Of a stretch of 38,270 bases of DNA, positions 28,558-37,315 are shown piece after piece. The notes under the pieces are model-generated. The model ran no database searches and was not told the DNA's origin. It saw only the letters and a list, made by a program, of their open reading frames with translations. The position numbers were made by a program, and so were the translations under genes. This DNA comes from Nitrospirota bacterium (lineage in GTDB: Bacteria > Nitrospirota > Nitrospiria > Nitrospirales > Nitrospiraceae): positions 1-38,270 of the forward strand of contig NSIK01000029.1 in NCBI GenBank assembly GCA_002737345.1. The letters run 5' to 3'. Within the stretch, counting starts at the first letter, position 1; every line of letters starts with the position of its first letter.

Positions 28558-30105
28558 CTATCTCCGACTTTTGGATTGGCGTGCCACGGGCTTCTTCGCC
28601 GCCTTACCCGGTACGGCTGTCGCTAAGGCGCGGCGGCGCGCCGCCCATCCGACGCGATTCACTTGTACCACCCGCGAGATCGCCAACGCATGCGCCGGCA
28701 CATCCTCCGTGACCGTGGTACCGGCTGCGATGACGGCTCCTGCTCCCACCGTTACCGGCGCAACCAGCTGGGTGTTGCTCCCGAGGAAAACCCCATCCCT
28801 GATGACTGTTTGAAACTTTCGCGACCCGTCGTAGTTGCAGGTGATGGTCCCGGCACCAATGTTGACCCTTTTCCCGATCTTCGCATCCCCCAGATAGCTG
28901 AGATGGTTCGCCTGCGAGCCCTCGCCTAGATCGGTGTTCTTCATCTCAACAAAGTTCCCGACCTTGGCCTTCTTTCGCACCACCACGCCGGGCCGCAGAT
29001 GCGCGAAGGGGCCCAGGCGCGCCTCGTCCTCGATCTGCGAATCGGTACAGACACAGTGATCCAAAATCTCAACGCCGTTCCCGACAGTGCAATCCGTCAA
29101 TCGCGTATGGGAGCGCACCAGGCAATCTTCGCCGATGGCCGTCGTCCCTTCGAGCGTCACGTTAGGATAGAGCACCGTGTCTTTCCCGATCGTGACGGTC
29201 GCGTCGATCCAGACCGAAGCAGGATCGAGCATCGTCACCCCCGCATCCAGCCACCGGTCCCGGATCTGCCACCGCACGACCTGCTCCGCCTCGGCGAGCT
29301 GCCGCCTCGTATTCACGCCCAGTCCCTCGTCGGGATCGTCAAGCACGACCGCTGCGATGCGCCGTCCGGCACGTTCCGCAAGCCGGACGATATCCGTCAA
29401 ATAATATTCACCCTGAGCATTGCTGGGGTCGAGGTTTTCCAGCGCGCTAAAGAGAAACTCTCCGTCGACCACATAGGTGCCCACGTTGATTTCATGAATC
29501 GCTCGCTCCGCGGCGCTGGCGTCACGATCCTCGACGATGCCAACGACACTCCGTTCGGCTGAAGGAGCACGGACGACCCGCCCATAGCCACTCGCGTCGT
29601 CCATCTCCGCGGTCAGCAGAGTCACGATCGCACGCTCCGTTTTATGCACGCGCAGAAGTTCACGCACGGTCTTTTCTCGGAGCAGCGGTGTATCGCCGTT
29701 CAGAATCAAATAGCTGGAAGGAGCGCCCCGTTTGCCCACCCCGAACACCGGACGGCTCTGCAACACCGCATGGCCCGTGCCTAATTGTTTCCGTTGCTCG
29801 ACGATCGACACGCGAGCGCTCTTCTTGTCCGACACCAATTGATCGATTGCCTGGCGAACCCGCTCTGCCTGATGACCGACCACGACCGCCACAGGCTCTC
29901 CGGCGACGCGCAATGCGAGTCCGACCGAATAGAGGACCATCGCCTGGCCTGCCACAGGATGTAACACCTTCGCCTGCTTTGAGCGCATGCGTGCCCCCTG
30001 CCCAGCCGCCATAACAACCACTGCGAGGCCGGGGATCTTTCCCTGTCGGTCTGAGTTGGCCTGCTTGTTCACCGCTGCAGGTTCAGTGGTTCGTGAACGG
30101 CTCAT
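28558..30105 (-). CDS. glmU: bifunctional GlmU (GlcNAc-1-P uridyltransferase / GlcN-1-P acetyltransferase)
   Basis: GlmU acetylates GlcN-1-P and couples it to UTP, giving UDP-GlcNAc. The N-terminal pyrophosphorylase domain has MAAGQGARMRSKQAKVLHP (about 32-50), LNGDTPLL and YGRVVR; the C-terminal left-handed beta-helix has hexapeptide repeats, FVEMKNTDLGEGSQANHLSY and GAGTITCNYDG. At 515 residues it is about 60 longer than E. coli GlmU, with about 25 extra residues before the nucleotide loop and a basic C-terminal tail (KAAKKPVARQSKSRR). The ATG overlaps the DUF502 gene stop by 4 bases. Confidence 0.97.
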   Translation of the reverse strand: MSRSRTTEPAAVNKQANSDRQGKIPGLAVVVMAAGQGARMRSKQAKVLHPVAGQAMVLYSVGLALRVAGEPVAVVVGHQAERVRQAIDQLVSDKKSARVSIVEQRKQLGTGHAVLQSRPVFGVGKRGAPSSYLILNGDTPLLREKTVRELLRVHKTERAIVTLLTAEMDDASGYGRVVRAPSAERSVVGIVEDRDASAAERAIHEINVGTYVVDGEFLFSALENLDPSNAQGEYYLTDIVRLAERAGRRIAAVVLDDPDEGLGVNTRRQLAEAEQVVRWQIRDRWLDAGVTMLDPASVWIDATVTIGKDTVLYPNVTLEGTTAIGEDCLVRSHTRLTDCTVGNGVEILDHCVCTDSQIEDEARLGPFAHLRPGVVVRKKAKVGNFVEMKNTDLGEGSQANHLSYLGDAKIGKRVNIGAGTITCNYDGSRKFQTVIRDGVFLGSNTQLVAPVTVGAGAVIAAGTTVTEDVPAHALAISRVVQVNRVGWAARRRALATAVPGKAAKKPVARQSKSRR

Positions 30106-30776
30106 CGGATCGGCACTCCCGACTCAGGCTGCTTGGCCATACTCTGCTTCGTCGCGGCCATCACGGCCGAGGACAGGGACGTGGAAGGCGAACAGAGCCC
30201 GCCTGAGACGATGAGCTTCATCGCCTCCTCTACGCTCATATCGATAGAAGCAACTTCATGCTCCGGCACCAAGAGGAAATAGCCAGACGTCGGATTCGGC
30301 GACGTCGGCACATAGACATGGAGCAAGGGCGCCTGCGCGAGACCCTGCATCTCCCCTTTCGTCGAGCCGGTCACGAACGCGAAACAATAGCTGCCGTTCT
30401 TGGGAAACTGGATCAGCACGACGCGGTTATAGGAGGGATGATCGGAATCGGCAAACGACAAAATGTCCATCATGGACTTCAAGGTCGAGTAGATCCCCCG
30501 CACGAGTGGGACACGGTTCAATAATGCCTCCCACCACTTCACCATTTGCTTGCCCATAAAGTTCGTGGCAAAGAGCCCGGTCACTAGCACCAACAGAATC
30601 AACGAAAGAATCCCCAATCCTGGCACATAATGACTCGGCACCAGCCGGACCAGGAGGTCTCCCAAAATCCCATCCACCGCCACGAAAAGGGTCTTCAAAA
30701 TGAGGACAGTTCCCCACAGGGGGATAATGACCAGCAGGCCTGTCAGAAAGTAGCGTTTTAGCGAGGTTTTCAGCAT
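30102..30776 (-). CDS. DUF502 family membrane protein
   Basis: I chose the ATG at 30776 (224 residues, MLKTSLKRYFLTG) because an earlier start at 30809 lies inside a palindrome and upstream of the likely transcription start. The protein has two membrane helices (YFLTGLLVIIPLWGTVLIL and GLGILSLILLVLVTGLFA), then VPLVRGIYSTLKSMMD and a C-terminal soluble domain with TGSTKGE and VYVPTSPNPTSGYFLLVP, the DUF502 hallmarks. Function is unknown; it leads the glmU-glmS cluster and overlaps glmU by 4 bases, suggesting a link with envelope precursor synthesis. Confidence 0.9.
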   Translation of the reverse strand: MLKTSLKRYFLTGLLVIIPLWGTVLILKTLFVAVDGILGDLLVRLVPSHYVPGLGILSLILLVLVTGLFATNFMGKQMVKWWEALLNRVPLVRGIYSTLKSMMDILSFADSDHPSYNRVVLIQFPKNGSYCFAFVTGSTKGEMQGLAQAPLLHVYVPTSPNPTSGYFLLVPEHEVASIDMSVEEAMKLIVSGGLCSPSTSLSSAVMAATKQSMAKQPESGVPIR

Positions 30777-30796
30777 AAATGAGAGCCGCCGCAAGT

Positions 30797-30829
30797 AGGC
30801 CCTCATCATACAGAGAATGATGAGGGCCT
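30797..30829. repeat. 13-bp perfect palindrome in a divergent promoter region
   Basis: AGGCCCTCATCAT (30797-30809) and ATGATGAGGGCCT (30817-30829) are exact reverse complements around a 7-nt loop. It lies between the divergent DUF502 and tmk genes, so it is not an ordinary terminator. GCAAG direct repeats flank it (30791 and 30831). It covers the -10 and spacer of the candidate DUF502 promoter. Confidence 0.8.
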
Positions 30830-30834
30830 CGCAA
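30805..30834 (-). promoter_or_regulatory. candidate promoter of DUF502-glmU-glmS
   Basis: On the minus strand TTGCGA (30829-30834) precedes TATGAT (30805-30810) by 18 bases. The expected start near 30798 leaves a leader of about 22 nt before the chosen DUF502 ATG. The palindrome overlaps it almost entirely, so control by a dimeric protein is possible. Confidence 0.45.
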
Positions 30835-30842
30835 GCCTTTTC

Positions 30843-30871
30843 TTGCTATTTTCAACAACTTGGAATACTAT
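30843..30871 (+). promoter_or_regulatory. candidate promoter of tmk
   Basis: TTGCTA (30843-30848), a 17-bp spacer, and TACTAT (30866-30871) form a fair sigma-70-like promoter about 38 bases before the tmk ATG. Each element matches consensus at four of six positions. Confidence 0.45.
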
Positions 30872-30908
30872 CCCGCCCGTTTTCTCCACCGGTGAAAGAA
30901 CCAGCTCA

Positions 30909-31586
30909 ATGGGCATAAAAAAACGGGAGACTCGCGGTCTCTTCATTACCCTGGAGGGGACCGAGGGTAGCGGGAAAAGCACCCAGATCAGTTACCTCGC
31001 CAAGGTGCTGACCAAGGCAGGCTATCGCGTACTCCAAACAAGAGAGCCGGGTGGCACTGCGACAGCTGAAGCGATCCGCCATATTCTCCTCACTGCCTCG
31101 TCAAAAGAACCGGTCACGCCTCAAGCGGAAGCCCTCCTCATTCTCGCGGCGAGAAGCCAGCACGTCACCCACTTCATCAAACCGGCCTTACGGAAGGGCA
31201 CAATCGTGCTCTGCGACCGATTCTCCGATTCCACCTTGGCCTATCAAGGATTCGCGCGAGGCCTTGATCTGCAATGGCTGAAAGAGGCCAACGAGGTCGC
31301 GACAGACGGACTGGCGCCGGACCTGACCCTCGTCCTTGACCTCCCGATTTCCGTGGGCTTGGCCAGGAGGAGAGCCGATCGTGGCCCGCAGAATCGACTG
31401 GACCGGGAGGCAGAACGTTTCCATCGCAAGGTGCGACGGGGCTTTCTGGCTCTCGCAGCAGAAGAACCAGGCCGCATGAAAGTCGTGAATGCAAATCAGC
31501 CCCCGCAAGAAGTCCGGGACGAGCTTACAGAGATCGTGCTAGGCTGGATCGGTAACCCTCGTCGGTCGTCACGCAGCCGGAGCTAA
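30909..31586 (+). CDS. tmk: thymidylate kinase
   Basis: Tmk phosphorylates dTMP to dTDP. I chose the ATG at 30909 (225 residues, MGIKKRETRGLFITLEG), since upstream codons overlap the promoter. The P-loop GTEGSGKST is at 17-25, TREPGGT follows, then the DR motif CDRFSDSTLAYQG, and a LID region RRADRGPQNRLDREAERFH. The Shine-Dalgarno is weak. holB starts one base after its stop, the usual tmk-holB pairing. Confidence 0.96.
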   Translation: MGIKKRETRGLFITLEGTEGSGKSTQISYLAKVLTKAGYRVLQTREPGGTATAEAIRHILLTASSKEPVTPQAEALLILAARSQHVTHFIKPALRKGTIVLCDRFSDSTLAYQGFARGLDLQWLKEANEVATDGLAPDLTLVLDLPISVGLARRRADRGPQNRLDREAERFHRKVRRGFLALAAEEPGRMKVVNANQPPQEVRDELTEIVLGWIGNPRRSSRSRS

Positions 31587-31587
31587 C

Positions 31588-32616
31588 ATGCCCTTTCGGG
31601 ACTGTATCGGCCATCAGCAATCCATTACGCTCCTACAAGCCGCCGTCGCCCATGAGCGATTGGCGCACGCCTACCTGTTCCATGGGGAAGAAGCGATCGG
31701 GAAACGATTGACGGCCATTCGCTTCGCGCAAGCGCTCAGCTGCGAACGGCCGCCGGACACAGAAGGCCTCGACAGTTGTGGAACCTGTCGGTCCTGCCAA
31801 CAAATTGAAGCCCGCACCCATCCGGACTTTTTCGTCATCGAACCGGACCCGGAACAGGCCACCCAGCAAATTAAAATCGAACAGGTCCGCGAGATCGAAC
31901 ATCAGATCATGTATCGCCCGCTTATCGGCGAGCGGAAAATTTGCTTGATCAACGACGCAGACCGCATGACGATCGGCGCGGCCAATGCTTTACTCAAAAC
32001 ATTGGAAGAACCGCCAGGCCACAGTCTCTTCCTCCTGATCTCCAGCCGCCCCGCCGCCCTCCCTGCGACCATCCGGTCACGCTGTCAGGCCCTGCGCTTC
32101 ACGACCCCGGCTCGCACCCAGGTGGAGGCCGCGCTCATTCTCAAACGTGAAATCCCTCCGTCAGACGCGCGATTCCTCGCCATCATTAGCGAAGGCCGTA
32201 TCGGGGAAGCCCTCACGTCCGACGTCAAAGACACACGCCAGCGTCAACAAGAACTCGTGGACTTGGTCCGGCCCCAATCCTTGCAATCCATCGGCTCCAT
32301 CCTCTCTTCGGCGGAAGCGATTGCCAAGGCAGACCGGGCCCAGGACATCCTCGCCTGGATGACTCGCTGGATCCGCGACCTCGTCGTGATCCAGGTTGGA
32401 GGAGATCGCGACCAGATCCTCAACCTCGATGACCTCACCACGCTGGAATCCTACGCGCAGCAAGCCGATACCGATGCATTGCTGGGCCTGCTCCGTGAAA
32501 TCGAACTGACCGAGCAGCGAGCCACGCGTCATCTCAATCTCCAGATGGCGCTGGAAATGATTCTGCTCCGCCTGCGCGATGCGCTCACCCTGTCGTCCGC
32601 CCCCCTGCCTGCCTAG
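31588..32616 (+). CDS. holB: DNA polymerase III delta prime subunit
   Basis: Delta prime is the stator of the clamp loader. The 342-residue protein has RLAHAYLFHGEEAIGKR at 25-40 (a P-loop degenerate at its last residue), the zinc knuckle with Cys52, Cys64, Cys67 and Cys70 (CGTCRSCQQI), HPDFFVIEPD, and the AAA+ sensor region NALLKTLEEPPGHSLFLLIS followed by TIRSRCQALRF. A DnaX/gamma identity is excluded by length and the degenerate ATP site. It is between tmk and metG; GGAG precedes the ATG. Confidence 0.93.
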   Translation: MPFRDCIGHQQSITLLQAAVAHERLAHAYLFHGEEAIGKRLTAIRFAQALSCERPPDTEGLDSCGTCRSCQQIEARTHPDFFVIEPDPEQATQQIKIEQVREIEHQIMYRPLIGERKICLINDADRMTIGAANALLKTLEEPPGHSLFLLISSRPAALPATIRSRCQALRFTTPARTQVEAALILKREIPPSDARFLAIISEGRIGEALTSDVKDTRQRQQELVDLVRPQSLQSIGSILSSAEAIAKADRAQDILAWMTRWIRDLVVIQVGGDRDQILNLDDLTTLESYAQQADTDALLGLLREIELTEQRATRHLNLQMALEMILLRLRDALTLSSAPLPA

Positions 32617-32655
32617 CTTTCGCCGTTTATTACCTGCTATCTTTTGTGACGCCCC

Positions 32656-34656
32656 ATGAGTAATCCCAACAGTCTCTACATCACGACGCCGATCTATTAC
32701 GTGAACGACGTGCCCCATATCGGGCATGCCTATACCACCGTAGCGGCCGACGTCCTGGCCCGCTACTGGCGCCTGCGTGGGCGCGACGTATTCTTCCTCA
32801 CAGGGCTCGATGAACATGGGCAAAAGGTTCAGCAGGCCGCCGTCAAAGCTGGCATCGATGCGCAGGCCCATTGCGACAGGCTCGCGCCCCAGTTTCAGGA
32901 ACTCTGGAAGAGGCTGAACATCTCGCACGACGCCTTCATCAGGACGACCGATGCCCCGCACAAATCAGCCGTCCAGCGATATCTTCAAGAGCTCTTCAAT
33001 GCAGGCCTGATTTACAAAGCCGATTACACTGGCTGGTACTGCACCTTCGACGAACGGTTCTGGACGGAGAAGGATGTCACAGCCGGCCTCTGCCCTGACT
33101 GCAAACGCCCGGTAGAGCAACTCAGCGAGCATAACTACTTTTTCAAGATGGGACAGTATCAGGAACGCCTGCTCGACCACATCAAACAACATCCTGACTT
33201 CATCCGCCCCGAATCGCGGCGCAACGAAGTCCTGGGATTTCTGACGACACAAACCCTCGGCGACCTCTCGATCTCCCGGCCCAAATCGCGCCTCTCCTGG
33301 GGCATCGAGCTCCCCTTCGACAAGGACTGCGTGACCTACGTCTGGTTCGACGCGCTGGTGAACTATGTCTCCGCCTTGGAATATCTCTCGAAGAAGCCCG
33401 CCTTCGATGAGTTCTGGCCTGCCTCGGTTCATTTAGTGGGGAAAGATATTCTGACCACCCACGCAGTCTACTGGTCCACGATGCTCATGGCGCTGAACCT
33501 GCCGCTACCGAAAATGATCTTCGCCCATGGCTGGTGGACCGTCAATGGCGAAAAGATGTCGAAGAGCCGCGGCAATGTTGTGGACCCGCACAAGATAATC
33601 GAAACCATCGGCACCGATGCATTCCGGCATTTCCTGTTTCGGGAAGTGCCCTTCGGACAGGACGGAGACTTTTCACAAACCACCATGGTCACCATCCTCA
33701 ACAGCGACTTGGCCAACGGGATCGGCAATCTCCTGAGCCGCACCTTGACGATGATCGAGCGGTTCGCCAATAGCACGATTCCCGCTGCCGGCCCTCCGGC
33801 CCTACCGGAATTGGAAGCGAAGATTGCCGCTGCCGCGACCAGCCTCCCGGGAAAAATCGAGCATGGATTCCGTTCCCTCGCCTTTCGGGAAAACCTCCAG
33901 GCCATCTGGGAACTCATCGGTCTCTGCGACGAATACATCGACAAGGCTGCGCCCTGGAAACTGGCCAAGAGTCCCGACAACCTCCCACAGCTCAACACCG
34001 TCCTGCATACCGCTTCGAGAGCGCTGCGCTTAATCTCTGTTCTGCTCTATCCCTACATGCCGCACACGGCCGGGCAACTGGCCCAACAACTCGGCCTTTC
34101 GTGGGACTTTTCAAAACCGCTACCACAAACAGCCTACGAATGGGGCGCGCCGTTTCCTCAAGCCAAAATTTGCAAAGGCCCTGGCCTCTTCCCTCGCATC
34201 GAAACACAACCACAAGGAGCGAAGACCGTGAGCGACGCAACCATTCCCCCGCAATCGACCGCAGCAATCCCAACGCCGGCCATTCCCGCGCCACCGCCAA
34301 CAACTGCTGCTGCGCCAGCCGCGCCGGCGCAGATCACCATCGACGACTTCATGAAGATTCAGCTCAAGACCGCGAAGGTCATCAGCGCGGAGCGAGTGCC
34401 AAAATCGGAAAAACTTCTCAAGCTGCAAGTCAGCCTTGGCGAGGGAGGGGAGCAACGACAAATCGTTGCAGGGATCGGCAAGAAATACGAGCCGGAGGCC
34501 CTGATCGGCAAAATGATCATCATTGTCGCGAACCTCAAGCCGGCGAAGCTCATGGGCATCGAATCCCAAGGCATGGTCCTGGCCGCAGGAGACAGCGAAG
34601 TGCGCGGCCTTGCCACCATCCTCGAAGACGTGGATCCTGGGACCAAGGTGAAGTAA
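32656..34656 (+). CDS. metG: methionyl-tRNA synthetase with C-terminal tRNA-binding domain
   Basis: MetG charges tRNA(Met). The 666-residue protein has HIGH at 21-24, a connective peptide with one CPDC knuckle, ENYFF-like HNYFFKMGQYQE, and KMSKS at 300-304. The anticodon-binding helical domain follows to about 510. A Pro/Ala-rich linker (about 525-555, PTPAIPAPPPTTAAAPAAPA) leads to an EMAPII/Arc1p-like tRNA-binding domain (DFMKIQLKTAKVISAERVPKSEKLLKL to the end), which promotes dimerisation and tRNA binding. Ribosome site is weak. It is 39 bases after holB. Confidence 0.97.
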   Translation: MSNPNSLYITTPIYYVNDVPHIGHAYTTVAADVLARYWRLRGRDVFFLTGLDEHGQKVQQAAVKAGIDAQAHCDRLAPQFQELWKRLNISHDAFIRTTDAPHKSAVQRYLQELFNAGLIYKADYTGWYCTFDERFWTEKDVTAGLCPDCKRPVEQLSEHNYFFKMGQYQERLLDHIKQHPDFIRPESRRNEVLGFLTTQTLGDLSISRPKSRLSWGIELPFDKDCVTYVWFDALVNYVSALEYLSKKPAFDEFWPASVHLVGKDILTTHAVYWSTMLMALNLPLPKMIFAHGWWTVNGEKMSKSRGNVVDPHKIIETIGTDAFRHFLFREVPFGQDGDFSQTTMVTILNSDLANGIGNLLSRTLTMIERFANSTIPAAGPPALPELEAKIAAAATSLPGKIEHGFRSLAFRENLQAIWELIGLCDEYIDKAAPWKLAKSPDNLPQLNTVLHTASRALRLISVLLYPYMPHTAGQLAQQLGLSWDFSKPLPQTAYEWGAPFPQAKICKGPGLFPRIETQPQGAKTVSDATIPPQSTAAIPTPAIPAPPPTTAAAPAAPAQITIDDFMKIQLKTAKVISAERVPKSEKLLKLQVSLGEGGEQRQIVAGIGKKYEPEALIGKMIIIVANLKPAKLMGIESQGMVLAAGDSEVRGLATILEDVDPGTKVK

Positions 34657-34735
34657 ACCTGGCGTGGCACAGCCAGGCGCCCGCCCCTCCCCTGAAGGCT
34701 TGCTGAGACCCAAAGACCGTGCGAAACTATCACTA

Positions 34736-35680
34736 ATGTCGACTCCGGCCTCCTACGAAAATCTCCGCTTCCGTCTCACGCTCGCCCTGGCGCTGAACGC
34801 CGCGATCATCGTCGCGGAGTTCATCGGTGGATGGATCCTCAATAGCATCGGGCTCATGAGCGACGCAGGCCATAACCTCGTCGACCAGGGCTCTCTCTTT
34901 CTGGCCCTCTATGTTCATCTCCTCGCGGCCAGGCCTGCCACAGAAGCCAGAACCTTCGGCTATCACCGGGCCGGCATCATTGCCGCGTTTTTGAATTCGT
35001 TCATCTTGTTGCTCACGGCCATCGGCATCGCCTTCGTCGGATTCTATCGGTTGCTGCAACCGGTCCCGGTGGATGGAGCCTGGGTCATGGCCATCGCAGC
35101 ACTCAGCTTCGCAGCCAATCTGAGCATCGCCCTGCTCTTGCAGCATGGAGCCAAAGACGACCTCAATATCCGCAGCGCCTTCTGGCACATGTTGAGCGAC
35201 GCCTGGGTGTCGCTGGGAGTCGTGATCAGCGGCGCCGCTATCCTCTTCGCCGGATGGACCATTTTCGATCCGCTGATCAGCTTGTTAGTCGTCGTGGCCA
35301 TTGCCAAAGGGGCCTGGCCCCTCTTCAAAGAATCGCTGGAAGTCTTGATGGAATCGACGCCGTCCCATATCAGCACCACGCATGTGGCCACCACGATCGA
35401 AGCTATTCCTGGCGTGAAGAACGTCCACGACCTCCATATCTGGGCCGTAGAACCACGGTTGATCATGCTGACCTGTCACATCCTCATCGATGAAGACGAT
35501 TCGGCCATGGCCACTGGCCTGCTTCAGACTATCCGCACCAAAGTCAGCGCCGAATTCGGCATCAAGCACCTGACGATTCAGATAGGCACTGCCTGCTGCC
35601 AGCCGAACAACATCTACTGCGATCTCACTACGCTGGCCAACTACCCCCGGGATGAAGGGCTCGCACACGTACAGCACTGA
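34736..35680 (+). CDS. cation diffusion facilitator, zinc-type exporter
   Basis: This inner-membrane antiporter of 314 residues (ATG 34736; upstream codons are unlikely) has six predicted helices. The transport site reads H46-x3-D50 in SDAGHNLVD of helix 2 and H151-x3-D155 in HMLSD of helix 5, the HD-HD pattern of ZitB/CzcD-like zinc (or cobalt) exporters. The cytoplasmic C-terminal domain has VHDLHIWAVEP and ends with a Cys pair (GTACCQPNNIYC). No His-rich loop is present between helices 4 and 5. It precedes a COG0523 GTPase by 57 bases on the same strand, supporting metal handling. Confidence 0.93.
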   Translation: MSTPASYENLRFRLTLALALNAAIIVAEFIGGWILNSIGLMSDAGHNLVDQGSLFLALYVHLLAARPATEARTFGYHRAGIIAAFLNSFILLLTAIGIAFVGFYRLLQPVPVDGAWVMAIAALSFAANLSIALLLQHGAKDDLNIRSAFWHMLSDAWVSLGVVISGAAILFAGWTIFDPLISLLVVVAIAKGAWPLFKESLEVLMESTPSHISTTHVATTIEAIPGVKNVHDLHIWAVEPRLIMLTCHILIDEDDSAMATGLLQTIRTKVSAEFGIKHLTIQIGTACCQPNNIYCDLTTLANYPRDEGLAHVQH

Positions 35681-35737
35681 TGGATCACTTATCGTGCACG
35701 GCCTATCCGTCGCATTCACAGCCCATACAGTAAGACC

Positions 35738-36694
35738 ATGACCACAAGCCCGATTCCATTCTATATCCTCTGCGGCTCTCTCGGCGCAGGCAAAACCACC
35801 CTCCTCATGAGGCTTCTTGAACATTGGAAGAGCCAGGGTAAGAAAGCCGGCGTCTTGATGAACGAAGCAGGCGCGGTCAGCATCGACGGGCCCCGCGCCG
35901 GCACCATCGCGGAACAGGTGATGAACCTCGCAGGTGGCTGCGTCTGTTGCGATACGAAAGAAGACCTGTCGTGGGGCATTGCCCAACTGGTGCGGGACTA
36001 TGAATCGGATGTGCTCATCCTCGAATGTTCTGGCATGGCAGACCCGGCCGAAGTCATCGATGCCGTCACCGATCTCTACACCGCACAGCTTGCACGGCTG
36101 GATAAAGTCATCGCTCTGCTGCAGCCGATCCCGACCGATCGGGAGAGCATGGCAGGCTTCGTGACGACACAGGCGATTCGCTGCGCGGACGAGTTGATTC
36201 TCAATAAAAAAGATCTCTACGTCGCAGGCCATTGGGAAGGATTTAAGGACTCGATCACCAAACAGAATCCCTATGCCAGGGTCTGGGAAACCAGCCAGGC
36301 CAGGGTCGACCCCTCCTCGCTACTCGAACCAATCACCCGCATAGCCCCACCCCCAGCGATCAATGTGGAATTCGGCCACGCTCGCTCGTCCGCGACAAAC
36401 AAGCGAGCCTCGTACCACCCGATTGTCGCAACGGTGTTGCTGCCAGGCCCCTTAAACTTTGAGCGATTTCTGCGCTGGATGAAAACCCTGCCACCCGAGC
36501 TTGAACGGGCGAAAGGGTTCTTCCGCTTCGCCAAGGGGCCGGAGCTGCAGGAATTTCAATATGCCCTGCCAGGCAACGCGACCATTACGCCGATCACCCT
36601 GCTCGACGAACCGAAGCACGCCATCGTCTTGATTGGACGAGGCTACGACCAGGAGCGCTGCCAAGCAGAATTGTTGAACTGTCTGGAAAAGTAG
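35738..36694 (+). CDS. COG0523/CobW-family GTPase (G3E), probable metallochaperone
   Basis: The 318-residue protein has Walker A GSLGAGKTTLL (13-23), NEAGAVSIDG, the metal-binding GGCVCC (66-71), Walker B-like ECSGMADPAEV, and LNKKDL. The C-terminal part has the CobW_C features (LPGPLNFERFLRWMKTL, GFFRFAKGPELQEFQYALPG). Relatives (CobW, NikW-like, ZNG1/YeiR) insert metals into proteins; substrate cannot be told here. No His-rich tail is present. It follows the CDF exporter and converges on a PAP2 gene 14 bases away. Confidence 0.9.
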   Translation: MTTSPIPFYILCGSLGAGKTTLLMRLLEHWKSQGKKAGVLMNEAGAVSIDGPRAGTIAEQVMNLAGGCVCCDTKEDLSWGIAQLVRDYESDVLILECSGMADPAEVIDAVTDLYTAQLARLDKVIALLQPIPTDRESMAGFVTTQAIRCADELILNKKDLYVAGHWEGFKDSITKQNPYARVWETSQARVDPSSLLEPITRIAPPPAINVEFGHARSSATNKRASYHPIVATVLLPGPLNFERFLRWMKTLPPELERAKGFFRFAKGPELQEFQYALPGNATITPITLLDEPKHAIVLIGRGYDQERCQAELLNCLEK

Positions 36695-36708
36695 AGGGCG
36701 ACAGGCCG

Positions 36709-37260
36709 TTAGGCGGGAAGGCGTTTAGGTGAAATCCGAAAATGCGAGTAGCGCAACAATAGCCAGGCCGATCCAGCCCCCAGCAATCCACCAATCATCC
36801 AGCCTCCCAGCACATCTGTGACATAGTGTGCCCCGATATAGACACGCGAGAGACCGATCAGTCCAACCAGGGGCCAGCTTACCCACCCAGATCTCGGATA
36901 GAGCATCTGGAGAAAGGCCGCGGCCGTCGCGCTATTAATCGCGTGGTTCGACGGGAACCCAAAGGTCTTGCCGCAGGCTTCGATCTGATGGATATCAGGA
37001 AGCGCCATGCAGGGCCGTGGACGAGCCACAAGATCCTTGAGCCTCGCTCCGATGAAATCCAGCAGGCCGATGGAAGCAGCCAACACTGGGGCTGCCATCA
37101 CCGCTTCCCGCCACGACAACCAGAGCCAATAGCCGGTCATGAGGAGACAGGGCGCCCACAAGAGGCCCGGGTTGGAAAAATTGAGCGCCCACTGGTCCAA
37201 CCAAGCCGACTGTCCGGCAAGGCCATTGATGGCGCGGAAGAGCGATTCATCAAAACTCAT
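36709..37260 (-). CDS. PAP2-family phosphatase (integral membrane)
   Basis: The 183-residue membrane protein contains the three-part PAP2 signature: K75-x6-R82-P83 (KDLVARPRP), PSNH at 103-106 and SR-x5-H-x3-D at 138-149 (SRVYIGAHYVTD). These give a phosphatase acting on lipid or isoprenoid phosphates, for example undecaprenyl pyrophosphate or phosphatidate. The fifth residue (N for G in PSGH) is a known variant. About five membrane helices are visible. It lies 56 bases after the TonB-like gene and may share its transcript. Confidence 0.92.
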   Translation of the reverse strand: MSFDESLFRAINGLAGQSAWLDQWALNFSNPGLLWAPCLLMTGYWLWLSWREAVMAAPVLAASIGLLDFIGARLKDLVARPRPCMALPDIHQIEACGKTFGFPSNHAINSATAAAFLQMLYPRSGWVSWPLVGLIGLSRVYIGAHYVTDVLGGWMIGGLLGAGSAWLLLRYSHFRISPKRLPA

Positions 37261-37315
37261 TTGATTATCCAGATTCTTGCCAGCGCTATCAGCCGTCAGC
37301 TATCTGCTCTTGTTG

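Noticed and set aside
30797-30829. Rho-independent terminator
   Set aside because: It lies between divergent genes and lacks a following T-run on either strand.
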